Both the position numbers and the translations under genes were made by a program. From assembly GCF_023910625.1 (NCBI RefSeq), contig NZ_JAAVVW010000003.1:1364001-1428000 (forward strand): 64,000 nucleotides of DNA. Direction: 5' to 3'. Shown here in pieces: positions 18,287 to 25,697 of this stretch (positions are counted from its first letter, which is position 1; every line of letters starts with the position of its first letter). Origin of the DNA: Limnohabitans sp. GTDB taxonomy: Bacteria; Pseudomonadota; Gammaproteobacteria; Burkholderiales; Burkholderiaceae_C. The notes under the pieces were generated by a model. That model was given only the letters and a program-made list of their open reading frames with translations. It was not told the origin of the DNA and made no database searches.

Positions 18287-18342
18287 ATGCTGATCCTCTC
18301 CCATGTCAAAGAAGTGACTTTTTTGTTAAATTTAAGTGACGT
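18287..18342 (-). promoter_or_regulatory. Pho box array before the OlsB-like gene
   Basis: On the minus strand four heptamers occur at exact 11-bp steps: ACGTCAC, ATTTAAC, AAGTCAC and TTGACAT (18303-18342). The last two form the best pair. CAGCAT (18287-18292) stands ten bases on and is a weak -10. PhoB control of olsB is known in other proteobacteria. Confidence 0.6.
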
Positions 18343-18551
18343 GGTCTCGCGCGTGCAATCGTTTCAATTCACAGTGGACGCTTGCGCCTCATTGGCCCAA
18401 AGTCTGGCCTGGCTGATGGCCGCTTCTGACGCCAACACCGCAAACGGCAAAGTGCGCTGATCACGGGGCTAAAGTATGGCCTGCCCGTGACGCCTGATGG
18501 GTCAGGAATCGGATATCGTGGTGTTTTATTCGCCTTCTTTTGGACTAGACC

Positions 18552-18854
18552 ATGATCCTCGAACTCGCCGACATCCGCATCCAGCCAGGCCAGCAAGCTG
18601 CCTTTGAACAAGCCATTGAACTGGGTCTGAACACCGTGGCCTCAAGGGCCAAGGGCTTTCGAGGGGCCAAGGTCAACCGCTGCATTGAAAACCCCGAGCG
18701 CTTTGTGTTGCAGATTTTCTGGGACACGCTGGAAGACCACACCGTGGGCTTTCGCCAGTCACCGCTGTTCACCGAATGGCGCGCCATCGTCGGCCCCTTC
18801 TTTGCCGCGCCCCCGCATGTGGAGCATTTCGAGCTGACCTACACCTCGGCCTGA
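18552..18854 (+). CDS. Antibiotic biosynthesis monooxygenase (ABM) domain protein
   Basis: A 100-residue single-domain protein with the ABM dimeric alpha/beta-barrel pattern: ELADIRIQPGQQAAFEQAI, then a helix (GLNTVASRAKGFRGAKVNRC), then FVLQIFWDTLEDHTVGFRQS and FTEWRAIVGPFF. Members include small quinone or haem monooxygenases and uncharacterised stress proteins; the substrate cannot be told. It stands alone. The 250 bp before it hold the olsB promoter region and nothing else obvious. Confidence 0.8.
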   Translation: MILELADIRIQPGQQAAFEQAIELGLNTVASRAKGFRGAKVNRCIENPERFVLQIFWDTLEDHTVGFRQSPLFTEWRAIVGPFFAAPPHVEHFELTYTSA

Positions 18855-18862
18855 GCCGGGCT

Positions 18863-19300
18863 TCAATCGGCTTGATGGCCTTGCACCAGGCGCGAGAGCA
18901 AATGCACAAACTGGCTTTGCTCTTGCGGCGTCAGCGGGGCCAGAATTTTTTCTTGCACCCGGGCCACATCACTTTGGATATGGGCCAAAGCCTGCACAGC
19001 CTGCGGCGTGACCACCAACAGCTTGCGCCTGCGGTCAGACGGATCGGCCTCGCGCACCACCCAACCCTTGGCTTCCAGCCGCCCAATGACCGAGCCCGAA
19101 GTGGCCGGGTCAAAAGCCACGCGCTTGGCCAGGCTCACCTGGTCAATGCCCGGGCTGTCCAGCAAGGCGTTCAGGATGGCGAACTGCACGGGCGTGATGT
19201 CGGCGCTGGCCAGTTGCTCGGCAAAAATGGCCACGGCAATTTGCTGGGCCCGTCGAATCAGGTGACCCGGCGTGGCCTGCAGGTCGATGCTTTGGATCAT
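18863..19300 (-). CDS. MarR-family transcriptional regulator
   Basis: A winged-helix regulator of 145 residues from the ATG at 19300; the frame stays open upstream to 19372. The shorter form leaves about 90 bp for promoters between it and the divergent hydrolase gene and has normal MarR length. Core: TPGHLIRRAQQIAVAIF, ITPVQFAILNALLDSPGIDQ, LAKRVAFDPATSGSVIGRLE, VREADPSDRRRKLLVVTPQA. MarR proteins usually repress a divergent catabolic gene and respond to aromatic acids, so it may control the FAH hydrolase and perhaps the TRAP genes. Confidence 0.88.
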   Translation of the reverse strand: MIQSIDLQATPGHLIRRAQQIAVAIFAEQLASADITPVQFAILNALLDSPGIDQVSLAKRVAFDPATSGSVIGRLEAKGWVVREADPSDRRRKLLVVTPQAVQALAHIQSDVARVQEKILAPLTPQEQSQFVHLLSRLVQGHQAD

Positions 19301-19383
19301 GTGCGTGTCGTGTTTCGGGGTTTCTAGCAAGTGACTGCTCTCAGCTATACGGATTACCATCTGATTTTTCATTGCTTTGGAAA

Positions 19384-19399
19384 AAAAGTCATGACTTTT
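19384..19399. promoter_or_regulatory. 16-bp perfect palindrome over the FAH start codon
   Basis: AAAAGTCATGACTTTT is a perfect palindrome that includes the ATG at 19391. Its length and its position beside a divergent marR gene fit a MarR operator, but it could be chance. Confidence 0.4.
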
Positions 19400-20089
19400 G
19401 TATTCTCACCCATGTCGGTGGTCTCGGTGCCAGTGCGGGGACACGTCGAACGTTTTCCAGTGCACCGCATCTATTGTGTGGGCCGCAATTACGAAGAACA
19501 CGCGAAAGAGATGGGCTTCACTGGGCGCGAGCCGCCCTTCTTCTTCCTCAAGCCCACCGACAGCCTGGTGGTGGTTGAAGCTGGCCAGACCGGTGCCATG
19601 CCTTACCCCAGCCTCACGCAAAACCTGCACCATGAAATCGAACTGGTGGTGGCCATTGGCCAAGGTGGGCGCAACATTTCGGCAGCCAACGCGGCGCAAC
19701 ACATCTATGGTTATGCCGTGGGCCTTGACATGACGCGCCGCGACCTGCAAAACGAGATGAAAAAACAAGGCCGCCCCTGGTGCATCGGCAAAGCCTTTGA
19801 CCATTCGGCCCCCATCGGCCCCATTACCCCCAAAGGGCAAGCTGGTGATGTGAACAATGCCGAGATCAGCCTGCAAGTCAACGGTGCAGACCGCCAGCGC
19901 AGCAACGTGGCCAAACTCATCTGGAATGTGGCTGAAACCATTGAACACCTGTCCGCTGCCTGGGAGCTACGACCCGGTGACCTGATTTTCACGGGCACTC
20001 CGGAGGGTGTGGCCGCCGTGGTCAAAGGCGATGTGCTGGCAGGGCAAATCACCGGCCTAGACCCACTTCCAATCCGGATCGATGGATGA
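19391..20089 (+). CDS. Fumarylacetoacetate hydrolase family protein (fumarylpyruvate hydrolase-like)
   Basis: A 232-residue FAH-fold hydrolase: HRIYCVGRNYEEHAKEMG at the N-terminus, PFFFLKPTDSLV, the metal-binding HHEIELVVAIG, YAVGLDMTRRDLQ, KAFDHSAPIGP and GDLIFTGTPEGV. Proteins of this size split acylpyruvates such as fumarylpyruvate in gentisate breakdown; the exact substrate is not certain. The ATG at 19391 matches homologue starts; an in-frame upstream start at 19331 would run through the marR promoter. The TRAP transporter downstream may bring in a related acid. Confidence 0.88.
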   Translation: MTFVFSPMSVVSVPVRGHVERFPVHRIYCVGRNYEEHAKEMGFTGREPPFFFLKPTDSLVVVEAGQTGAMPYPSLTQNLHHEIELVVAIGQGGRNISAANAAQHIYGYAVGLDMTRRDLQNEMKKQGRPWCIGKAFDHSAPIGPITPKGQAGDVNNAEISLQVNGADRQRSNVAKLIWNVAETIEHLSAAWELRPGDLIFTGTPEGVAAVVKGDVLAGQITGLDPLPIRIDG

Positions 20090-20175
20090 ATAAAAATTCT
20101 TAAGTCTTCTTGATCATGGCGTTTACCCTGAGCCAGCCCTCACCAACTCGCAACATAATTCATGTTTAACCTATT

Positions 20176-20195
20176 AACCGACCGCATGGTTGGTT
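20176..20195. promoter_or_regulatory. Inverted repeat upstream of dctP
   Basis: AACCGACC-GCAT-GGTTGGTT has 8-bp arms with one mismatch, 38 bp before the dctP start, and the symmetry continues loosely outward. Layouts like this are common for TetR-family operators. No tetR gene lies nearby, so the regulator would be elsewhere. Confidence 0.4.
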
Positions 20196-20232
20196 TATCA
20201 TCCCTTTTTCAACCCATGATGGAGACAAGTCG

Positions 20233-21267
20233 ATGAAGAAATTCCTGCAACAAACGGCCTTGGCCGCAGGCCTGATGGCCGTTGGTTTTGGCGTCAACGC
20301 CCAAACCATCACCCTGAAGGTGCACCACTTTTTGGGCCCACAGTCCATCCAGCACACCACCATGCTGGGCGACTGGTGCAAGAACATTGCACGCGACTCC
20401 AAAGACCGCCTGAAGTGCGAAATCTACCCCGCCATGCAATTGGGCGGCACGCCACCTCAGCTGTATGACCAGGCCAAAGACGGCGTGGCCGATGTGGTTT
20501 GGCACGTGGCCGGTTCATCGGCAGGTCGCTTCCCCAAGACACAGGTGTTTGAGTTGCCTTTCACCATGACCAACGCTGCAGCGACCAGCCGTGCCGCTTG
20601 GGACTTTGTGCAAAAGCACGCCATGGATGAGCACAAGGATGTCAAGCTTTTGGCCGTTCATGTGCACGGCCCTGGCGTGATTTTTACCAAAGACAAACAA
20701 GTCACCAAAATGGAAGACTTCAAGGGTCTGAAAATGCGTGCACCTACAGCCAACGTCACCAGAATGTTGGCCAAGCTGGGTGCCACCCCCGTGGGTATGC
20801 CCGTACCCCAGGTGCCCGAAGCCCTGTCCAAAGGCGTGATCGATGGTGCGGTGATTCCTTACGAAGTCGCTCCAGGTCTGAAGGTTCACGAGTTGACCAA
20901 GTTCAGCGCAGAAACAGACAAGAGCTATCCGGCTTTGTACACCACCGTGTTTGTCATGCCCATGAACAAAGCCAAGTACGACTCTCTGCCCGCTGATCTG
21001 AAGGCCGTCATTGACAAGAACTCCGGTCGTGAATTGTCGGCATTCCTGGGTGCCACGCAAGCAGGCAACGATGTACCAGGACGTAAAGTGTTTGAAGAAA
21101 CCAAAACCCAGACCATCACCGTGATCCCGCCCTCTGAACTGGCACGCTGGAAGAAGGCCACCGACGAGCAGGACGACGAATGGGTCCAATCGATGAACAA
21201 ACGCGGCCTCAATGGCGCGGCTTTGCTCAAAGACGCTCAAGACCTGATCAAGCAATACACCAAGTAA
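20233..21267 (+). CDS. dctP: TRAP transporter solute-binding protein (DctP family)
   Basis: A 344-residue periplasmic binding protein with a 23-residue signal peptide (MKKFLQQTALAAGLMAVGFG, cut after VNA). DctP features include LGPQSIQHTTMLGDWCKNIA, YPAMQLGGTPPQLYDQAKDG, the KMRAPTANV region with the carboxylate-binding arginine, and GVIDGAVIPYE. ATGGAGACA precedes the ATG. The ligand is probably an organic acid. It is followed by a terminator and then dctQ and dctM, the rest of the sodium-driven importer. Confidence 0.92.
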   Translation: MKKFLQQTALAAGLMAVGFGVNAQTITLKVHHFLGPQSIQHTTMLGDWCKNIARDSKDRLKCEIYPAMQLGGTPPQLYDQAKDGVADVVWHVAGSSAGRFPKTQVFELPFTMTNAAATSRAAWDFVQKHAMDEHKDVKLLAVHVHGPGVIFTKDKQVTKMEDFKGLKMRAPTANVTRMLAKLGATPVGMPVPQVPEALSKGVIDGAVIPYEVAPGLKVHELTKFSAETDKSYPALYTTVFVMPMNKAKYDSLPADLKAVIDKNSGRELSAFLGATQAGNDVPGRKVFEETKTQTITVIPPSELARWKKATDEQDDEWVQSMNKRGLNGAALLKDAQDLIKQYTK

Positions 21268-21284
21268 GCACTGGATGACATCAA

Positions 21285-21320
21285 CCTGAGCAGCCCTCAT
21301 GGTCTGCTCAGGTTTTTTTA
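21285..21320 (+). terminator. Intrinsic terminator between dctP and dctQ
   Basis: A 9-bp stem (CCTGAGCAG/CTGCTCAGG) with a 10-base loop is followed by TTTTTTTA, 18 bp after the dctP stop. Partial read-through would give more binding protein than membrane subunits. Confidence 0.85.
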
Positions 21321-21379
21321 TGCATGGCGCACGCTGATGCCCTCAGTGACGGGTCTCTCAAGCTACGATCTCATCTTCA

Positions 21380-21886
21380 TTGACACCCCTCAAAACCATG
21401 ATGTTCTTAAATCCACTTGAGCGGATTGCCCGTCTCTGCAGCATATTGGGCGGGTTGCTCCTGATTGGACTGATGCTGATGACCTGCTACAGCCTGATCG
21501 GACGCAATTTTTTCAACTCGGCCCTGATTGGCGACTTTGAATTGACGGGTGTGGGTGTCGGCGCGGCCATTGCCCTGTTCATGCCACTTTGTCAGCTCAA
21601 GCGTGAAAACATCATTGTGGATTTTTTCACGGCCAAGTGCAGCAGGCAGTTCAACTTCAAACTGGACCGACTGGGTGATCTGGTGATGATGGCGATTTTT
21701 TCCCTGCTTGCATGGCGTTGCGGTGCTGCAGCCATCAAAGCCAAAGAAAACATGGGCGCCTCCATGCTGCTGGAGTTCCCCGACTGGATCGTTTTGACCA
21801 GCATGTGCATTCCGTTCGGCATCACAGCGGTGATCGCTGCGATGCAAGTGATCACCAAATTTGACAAAAACAAGGTTGCACCATGA
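21380..21886 (+). CDS. dctQ: TRAP transporter small permease subunit (DctQ family)
   Basis: A 168-residue inner-membrane protein with four hydrophobic segments, beginning ERIARLCSILGGLLLIGLML. LTGVGVGAAIALFMPLCQLKRENIIVDFF is the conserved DctQ region. Its stop overlaps the start of dctM by 4 bp (ATGA at 21883-21886). It partners DctM in the membrane. Confidence 0.9.
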   Translation: MTPLKTMMFLNPLERIARLCSILGGLLLIGLMLMTCYSLIGRNFFNSALIGDFELTGVGVGAAIALFMPLCQLKRENIIVDFFTAKCSRQFNFKLDRLGDLVMMAIFSLLAWRCGAAAIKAKENMGASMLLEFPDWIVLTSMCIPFGITAVIAAMQVITKFDKNKVAP

Positions 21887-23199
21887 CCCCGATCACGCTG
21901 GCTTTGATGATTTTCGGGATCATGCTGCTGCTGATGGTGGTCCGCGTGCCCATTGCGGGCGCCATGTTCCTGGCAGGCACATCCGGATTCATCCTGCAAA
22001 CAGGTGTTCCAACCTATTTGAACTTTCTTAACAACTTGGCTTTTGCAAGACTGGCCAACTACGACCTATCGGTCATTCCTCTTTTCATCTTGATGGGGCA
22101 CTTTGCAACGCAAGGTGGCATCAGCAAGGCCTTGTTCCAGTTTGCCGCCGCCGTGATGGGCCGCTTCAAGGGTGGTCTGGCCATGGGCGCCGTGCTCGCT
22201 TGTGGAGCCTTTGGAGCCATTTGCGGGTCATCTGTGGCCACAGCAGCGACCATCACAGGTGTGGCTCTGCCGGAAATGAAACGCCATGGCTATTCAGGTC
22301 GTCTGTCCACAGGCACTCTGGCAGCTGGCGGCACATTGGGCATTTTGATTCCGCCTTCGGTGCCGCTGGTCATTTACGCCATCATGACCGAACAGAACAT
22401 CGCCAAGTTGTTTGCTGCCGCCATGGTGCCCGGCCTGATTGCCATGGTGGGCTACATGATCGCCATCGCCATTTATGTGCGCCTCGTGCCGGGTCAGGCC
22501 CCTGACCAAGAAGACCGAGAAGAACTCACCTTCGAAGCACTTAAAGGCATTTTGCCCATCGCCTTCATTTTTATTCTGGTCTTTGGCGGCATCTATGCAG
22601 GCTTCTTCACCCCGACCGAAGGGGCTGCCGTGGGTGCGGCATCCACCTTTTTGGCGGCCTTGCTCAAGCGTGAGCTGACCTGGGACAAATTTTTGCATTG
22701 CTTCCATGCTACTGCGATCAGCTCTGCGATGATCTTCATGATCTTCATGGGGGCCGATGTCATGAACGCCGCCCTGGCTCGCACACAAGTGCCGGCCCAA
22801 CTGGCCGAAATGGTGGTGGCCATGAATATGGCACCCTTACTCGTGGTCGGCGGCATTCTGCTGCTGTATGTGGTGCTGGGCGCGGTGATGGATGAACTGT
22901 CCATGCTGCTGTTGACCATCCCGATCTTCTTTCCGATCATCATGAAGCTGGACTTCGGCATGACGCCGGAATACACCGCGATCTGGTTCGGCATCATGGT
23001 GCTGATGACGGTGGGTTTTGGCATGCTGGCACCGCCCGTCGGGCTCAACGTCTATGTGGTCAACGGCATGGCCAAAGACGTACCACTGAGCGAAAGCTAC
23101 AAAGGCATCATGCCCTTCCTGATCAGCGACACTGTGCGCACCCTGTTGTTGCTGTTCTTCCCAGGCATATCGCTCTTCCTGATCCAATACCTGACCTGA
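21883..23199 (+). CDS. dctM: TRAP transporter large permease subunit (DctM family)
   Basis: A 438-residue transport subunit with about twelve spans. Signature segments are VPIAGAMFLAG, PLFILMGHFATQGGISKALF, GAFGAICGSSVATAATITGVALPEM, AAGGTLGILIPPSVPLVIYAI, FFTPTEGAAVGAA and LAPPVGLNVYVVNG. It catalyses sodium-coupled uptake of the ligand delivered by DctP. A strong terminator follows. Confidence 0.94.
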   Translation: MTPITLALMIFGIMLLLMVVRVPIAGAMFLAGTSGFILQTGVPTYLNFLNNLAFARLANYDLSVIPLFILMGHFATQGGISKALFQFAAAVMGRFKGGLAMGAVLACGAFGAICGSSVATAATITGVALPEMKRHGYSGRLSTGTLAAGGTLGILIPPSVPLVIYAIMTEQNIAKLFAAAMVPGLIAMVGYMIAIAIYVRLVPGQAPDQEDREELTFEALKGILPIAFIFILVFGGIYAGFFTPTEGAAVGAASTFLAALLKRELTWDKFLHCFHATAISSAMIFMIFMGADVMNAALARTQVPAQLAEMVVAMNMAPLLVVGGILLLYVVLGAVMDELSMLLLTIPIFFPIIMKLDFGMTPEYTAIWFGIMVLMTVGFGMLAPPVGLNVYVVNGMAKDVPLSESYKGIMPFLISDTVRTLLLLFFPGISLFLIQYLT

Positions 23200-23219
23200 C
23201 GGGCCACACCAACCAGACA

Positions 23220-23252
23220 AGCCTCCGGGTTACCCAAGCCCGGAGGCTTTTT
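23220..23252 (+). terminator. Intrinsic terminator after dctM
   Basis: A perfect 10-bp G+C-rich stem (AGCCTCCGGG/CCCGGAGGCT) with a 9-base loop and a run of five T's begins 20 bp after the dctM stop. Confidence 0.9.
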
Positions 23253-23320
23253 CCATGGGGAACTGGTTAGACTCTGTCTTTGCACCACACCCATCACTCC
23301 GCCCCTCAATCTCACCCATG

Positions 23321-23866
23321 ATGTATGACCGCACCATTCGCCATTGCCGTCAATGCGGCGCAGCGGTGGCCTACCGCTTGCCCGATGACGGCGACACCAA
23401 GCTGCGCGCCATCTGCACCGTCTGCCACACGGTGCACTACGAAAACCCGCTGAACGTGGTGGGCACCGTGCCCCATTGGGGCGACCAGGTGCTGCTGTGC
23501 AAACGCAACATCGAACCACGCAAGGGCAAATGGACCTTGCCCGCAGGCTTCATGGAACTGGGGGAAACCACCTCCGAAGGTGCTGCGCGGGAGACCACCG
23601 AAGAGGCGGGTGCGCAGTTCATCATGGAAGACCTGCTGACGGTGATGAGCGTCGCCCGTGTAGGCCAAGTACACCTGTATTACCGCGCCCGCTTGACCAG
23701 TGACGTGTTTGACCCCGGCCACGAAACCATGGAAGCGCGTTTGTTCACCGAAGAAGAAATCCCATGGGACGAATTGGCCTTTCGCACCGTCAAGGAAACG
23801 CTGGAGCACTATTTCGCCGACCGCCGCGCCGGCCACTTTGGCACACACGCTTTTGACATCGCCTGA
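23321..23866 (+). CDS. Nudix hydrolase with N-terminal zinc ribbon
   Basis: A 181-residue protein. Two CxxC pairs (HCRQCG and ICTVCH) form a zinc ribbon at residues 7-35. The Nudix box GFMELGETTSEGAARETTEEAGA lies near 77-99 and has the full G-x5-E-x7-REUxEExG pattern. It hydrolyses a nucleoside diphosphate derivative; ADP-ribose or NADH are the usual substrates for this architecture. An adjacent ATG at 23318 is equally possible. It stands between two terminated units. Confidence 0.88.
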   Translation: MYDRTIRHCRQCGAAVAYRLPDDGDTKLRAICTVCHTVHYENPLNVVGTVPHWGDQVLLCKRNIEPRKGKWTLPAGFMELGETTSEGAARETTEEAGAQFIMEDLLTVMSVARVGQVHLYYRARLTSDVFDPGHETMEARLFTEEEIPWDELAFRTVKETLEHYFADRRAGHFGTHAFDIA

Positions 23867-23910
23867 GCGCAGCGCTCAACGCCAACCGCCAGCCCCTCCC
23901 CGCTTCACGC

Positions 23911-25569
23911 TCAAACGTCGATCGCTTCAGCCGACCCCGCCTGCTTGCGCAGCTCAAACTTCTGAATCTTGCCCGTGCTGGTCTTGGGCAATTCGCCAAA
24001 CACCACCGCACGCGGCACCTTGAAGCCCGCCAAGTGCTGCTTGCAATGCGCCACGATCTGCTCGGCCGTGACCTGCGCATCGGCCTTCAGCTCCACAAAG
24101 GCGCAAGGCGTCTCGCCCCAGCGCGCATCGGGCTTGGCCACCACGGCCGCGGCCAGCACGGCAGGGTGGCGGTAAAGCACGTCTTCCACCTCGATCGATG
24201 AGATGTTTTCACCACCCGAGATGATGATGTCTTTGCTGCGGTCCTTGATCTTGAAGTAACCGTCCGGGTACTGCACCGCCAAATCGCCGCTGTGAAACCA
24301 CCCACCCGCAAAAGCCTCTTGTGTGGCCTTGGGGTTTTTCAAGTAACCCTTCATGGTGATGTTGCCCTTGAACATGATCTCGCCCATGGTTTCGCCGTCT
24401 TGCGGCACGGGCTGCATGGTTTCAGGGTTGAGCACCCGCACATCGCGCTGCAAGTGATAGCGCACGCCTTGGCGGGCGTTCAACCGGGCCCGATCGCCAA
24501 TGTCCAGCGCATCCCATTCGGGATGCTTGGGGCACACGGTGGCGGGGCCATAGACCTCGGTCAGGCCATACACATGGGTCAAATCAAAACCCATTTGCTC
24601 CATGCCTTCGATCATCGAGGCGGGCGGCGCAGCGCCTGCCACCATGGCTTTGATGCCCGCAGGCACCCCCGCCTTCATGGCCGCCGGGGCATTGACCAGC
24701 AATCCGTGCACGATGGGCGCGCCGCAGTAATGCGTGACACCCTGGTCCCGCATGGCGTCGAACATGGCCTGCGCATCGACCTTGCGCAAGCACACGTTCA
24801 CGCCCGCACGCGCCGCCACGGTCCAAGGAAAGCACCAACCGTTGCAATGGAACATGGGCAGCGTCCACAAATAGGCCGCGTGCTTGGGCATGTCCCATTC
24901 CAGAATGTTCGAGATCGCATTGGTGGCCGCGCCCCGGTGGTGGTAGACCACGCCCTTGGGGTTTCCGGTGGTGCCGCTGGTGTAGTTCAGGGCAATCGCG
25001 TCCCATTCATCGCCGGGCAGGCTCCACGCAAAGTTCGCATCACCACGGGCCACAAAAGCCTCGTACGTGAGCGAACCCAGCGGCTCGGTGGCCCCGGTGT
25101 ACAGCGCGTCCTCCACATCCATCACCAACAGTGGCCGTGTGGACTGGCGCAGCGCCAGCGCTTTTTTCATCACCCCCGCAAACTCAGGGTCCACGATCAC
25201 CGCCTTGGCCTCGCCGTGGTCCAGCATGAAGGCCACAGTCTCCGGGTCGAGGCGGGTGTTGATCGCATTGAGGACAGCCCCCGCCATGGGAATGCCAAAG
25301 TGCGCCTCGACCATGGGCGGCGTGTTGGGCAGCATCACGGCCACCGTGTCGTTCTTGCCAATGCCCGCCTGCGCCAGCGCACTGGCCAATTGGCGGCAGC
25401 GGCGGTAGGTGGTGGCCCAATCCTGGCGCAAATCGCCGTGCACGATGGCCAAACGGGTCGGGTAGACCTCGGCCGTGCGCTCGATGAAGCTCAGGGGTGA
25501 GATCGGCGCGTGGTTGGCGGGGGTTTGGGGCAAGTCTTGGTCAAAGATGCTGACTTTGGTATCGGTCAT
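23911..25569 (-). CDS. Acyl-CoA synthetase (AMP-forming), medium-chain AlkK-like
   Basis: A 552-residue adenylate-forming ligase. The P-loop is NYTSGTTGNPKGVVYHHRGA, with WTLPMFHCNGWCFPWT, YGLTEVYGPATVCPKH, WFHSGDLAVQYPDGYFKIKDR (A8 hinge), IISGGENISSIEVE, and a C-terminal catalytic lysine in KTSTGKIQKFELR. The protein joins a carboxylic acid to CoA through an acyl-AMP. The sequence style is that of medium-chain or dimethylsulfoniopropionate-type CoA ligases; the substrate is unproven. It is a single gene convergent with the Nudix gene. Confidence 0.9.
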   Translation of the reverse strand: MTDTKVSIFDQDLPQTPANHAPISPLSFIERTAEVYPTRLAIVHGDLRQDWATTYRRCRQLASALAQAGIGKNDTVAVMLPNTPPMVEAHFGIPMAGAVLNAINTRLDPETVAFMLDHGEAKAVIVDPEFAGVMKKALALRQSTRPLLVMDVEDALYTGATEPLGSLTYEAFVARGDANFAWSLPGDEWDAIALNYTSGTTGNPKGVVYHHRGAATNAISNILEWDMPKHAAYLWTLPMFHCNGWCFPWTVAARAGVNVCLRKVDAQAMFDAMRDQGVTHYCGAPIVHGLLVNAPAAMKAGVPAGIKAMVAGAAPPASMIEGMEQMGFDLTHVYGLTEVYGPATVCPKHPEWDALDIGDRARLNARQGVRYHLQRDVRVLNPETMQPVPQDGETMGEIMFKGNITMKGYLKNPKATQEAFAGGWFHSGDLAVQYPDGYFKIKDRSKDIIISGGENISSIEVEDVLYRHPAVLAAAVVAKPDARWGETPCAFVELKADAQVTAEQIVAHCKQHLAGFKVPRAVVFGELPKTSTGKIQKFELRKQAGSAEAIDV

Positions 25570-25697
25570 GGAGGGGTCCTGTTGAGGCTGACGCTCAGAT
25601 GTTCACCAGTTTGCCTGACCCGGCGCTGAAATCCATGCTGGTTCGCCCCGAAACCCGCACGGAATGAACCGTCCTTATCGACGAAAATAGCCCTCTT

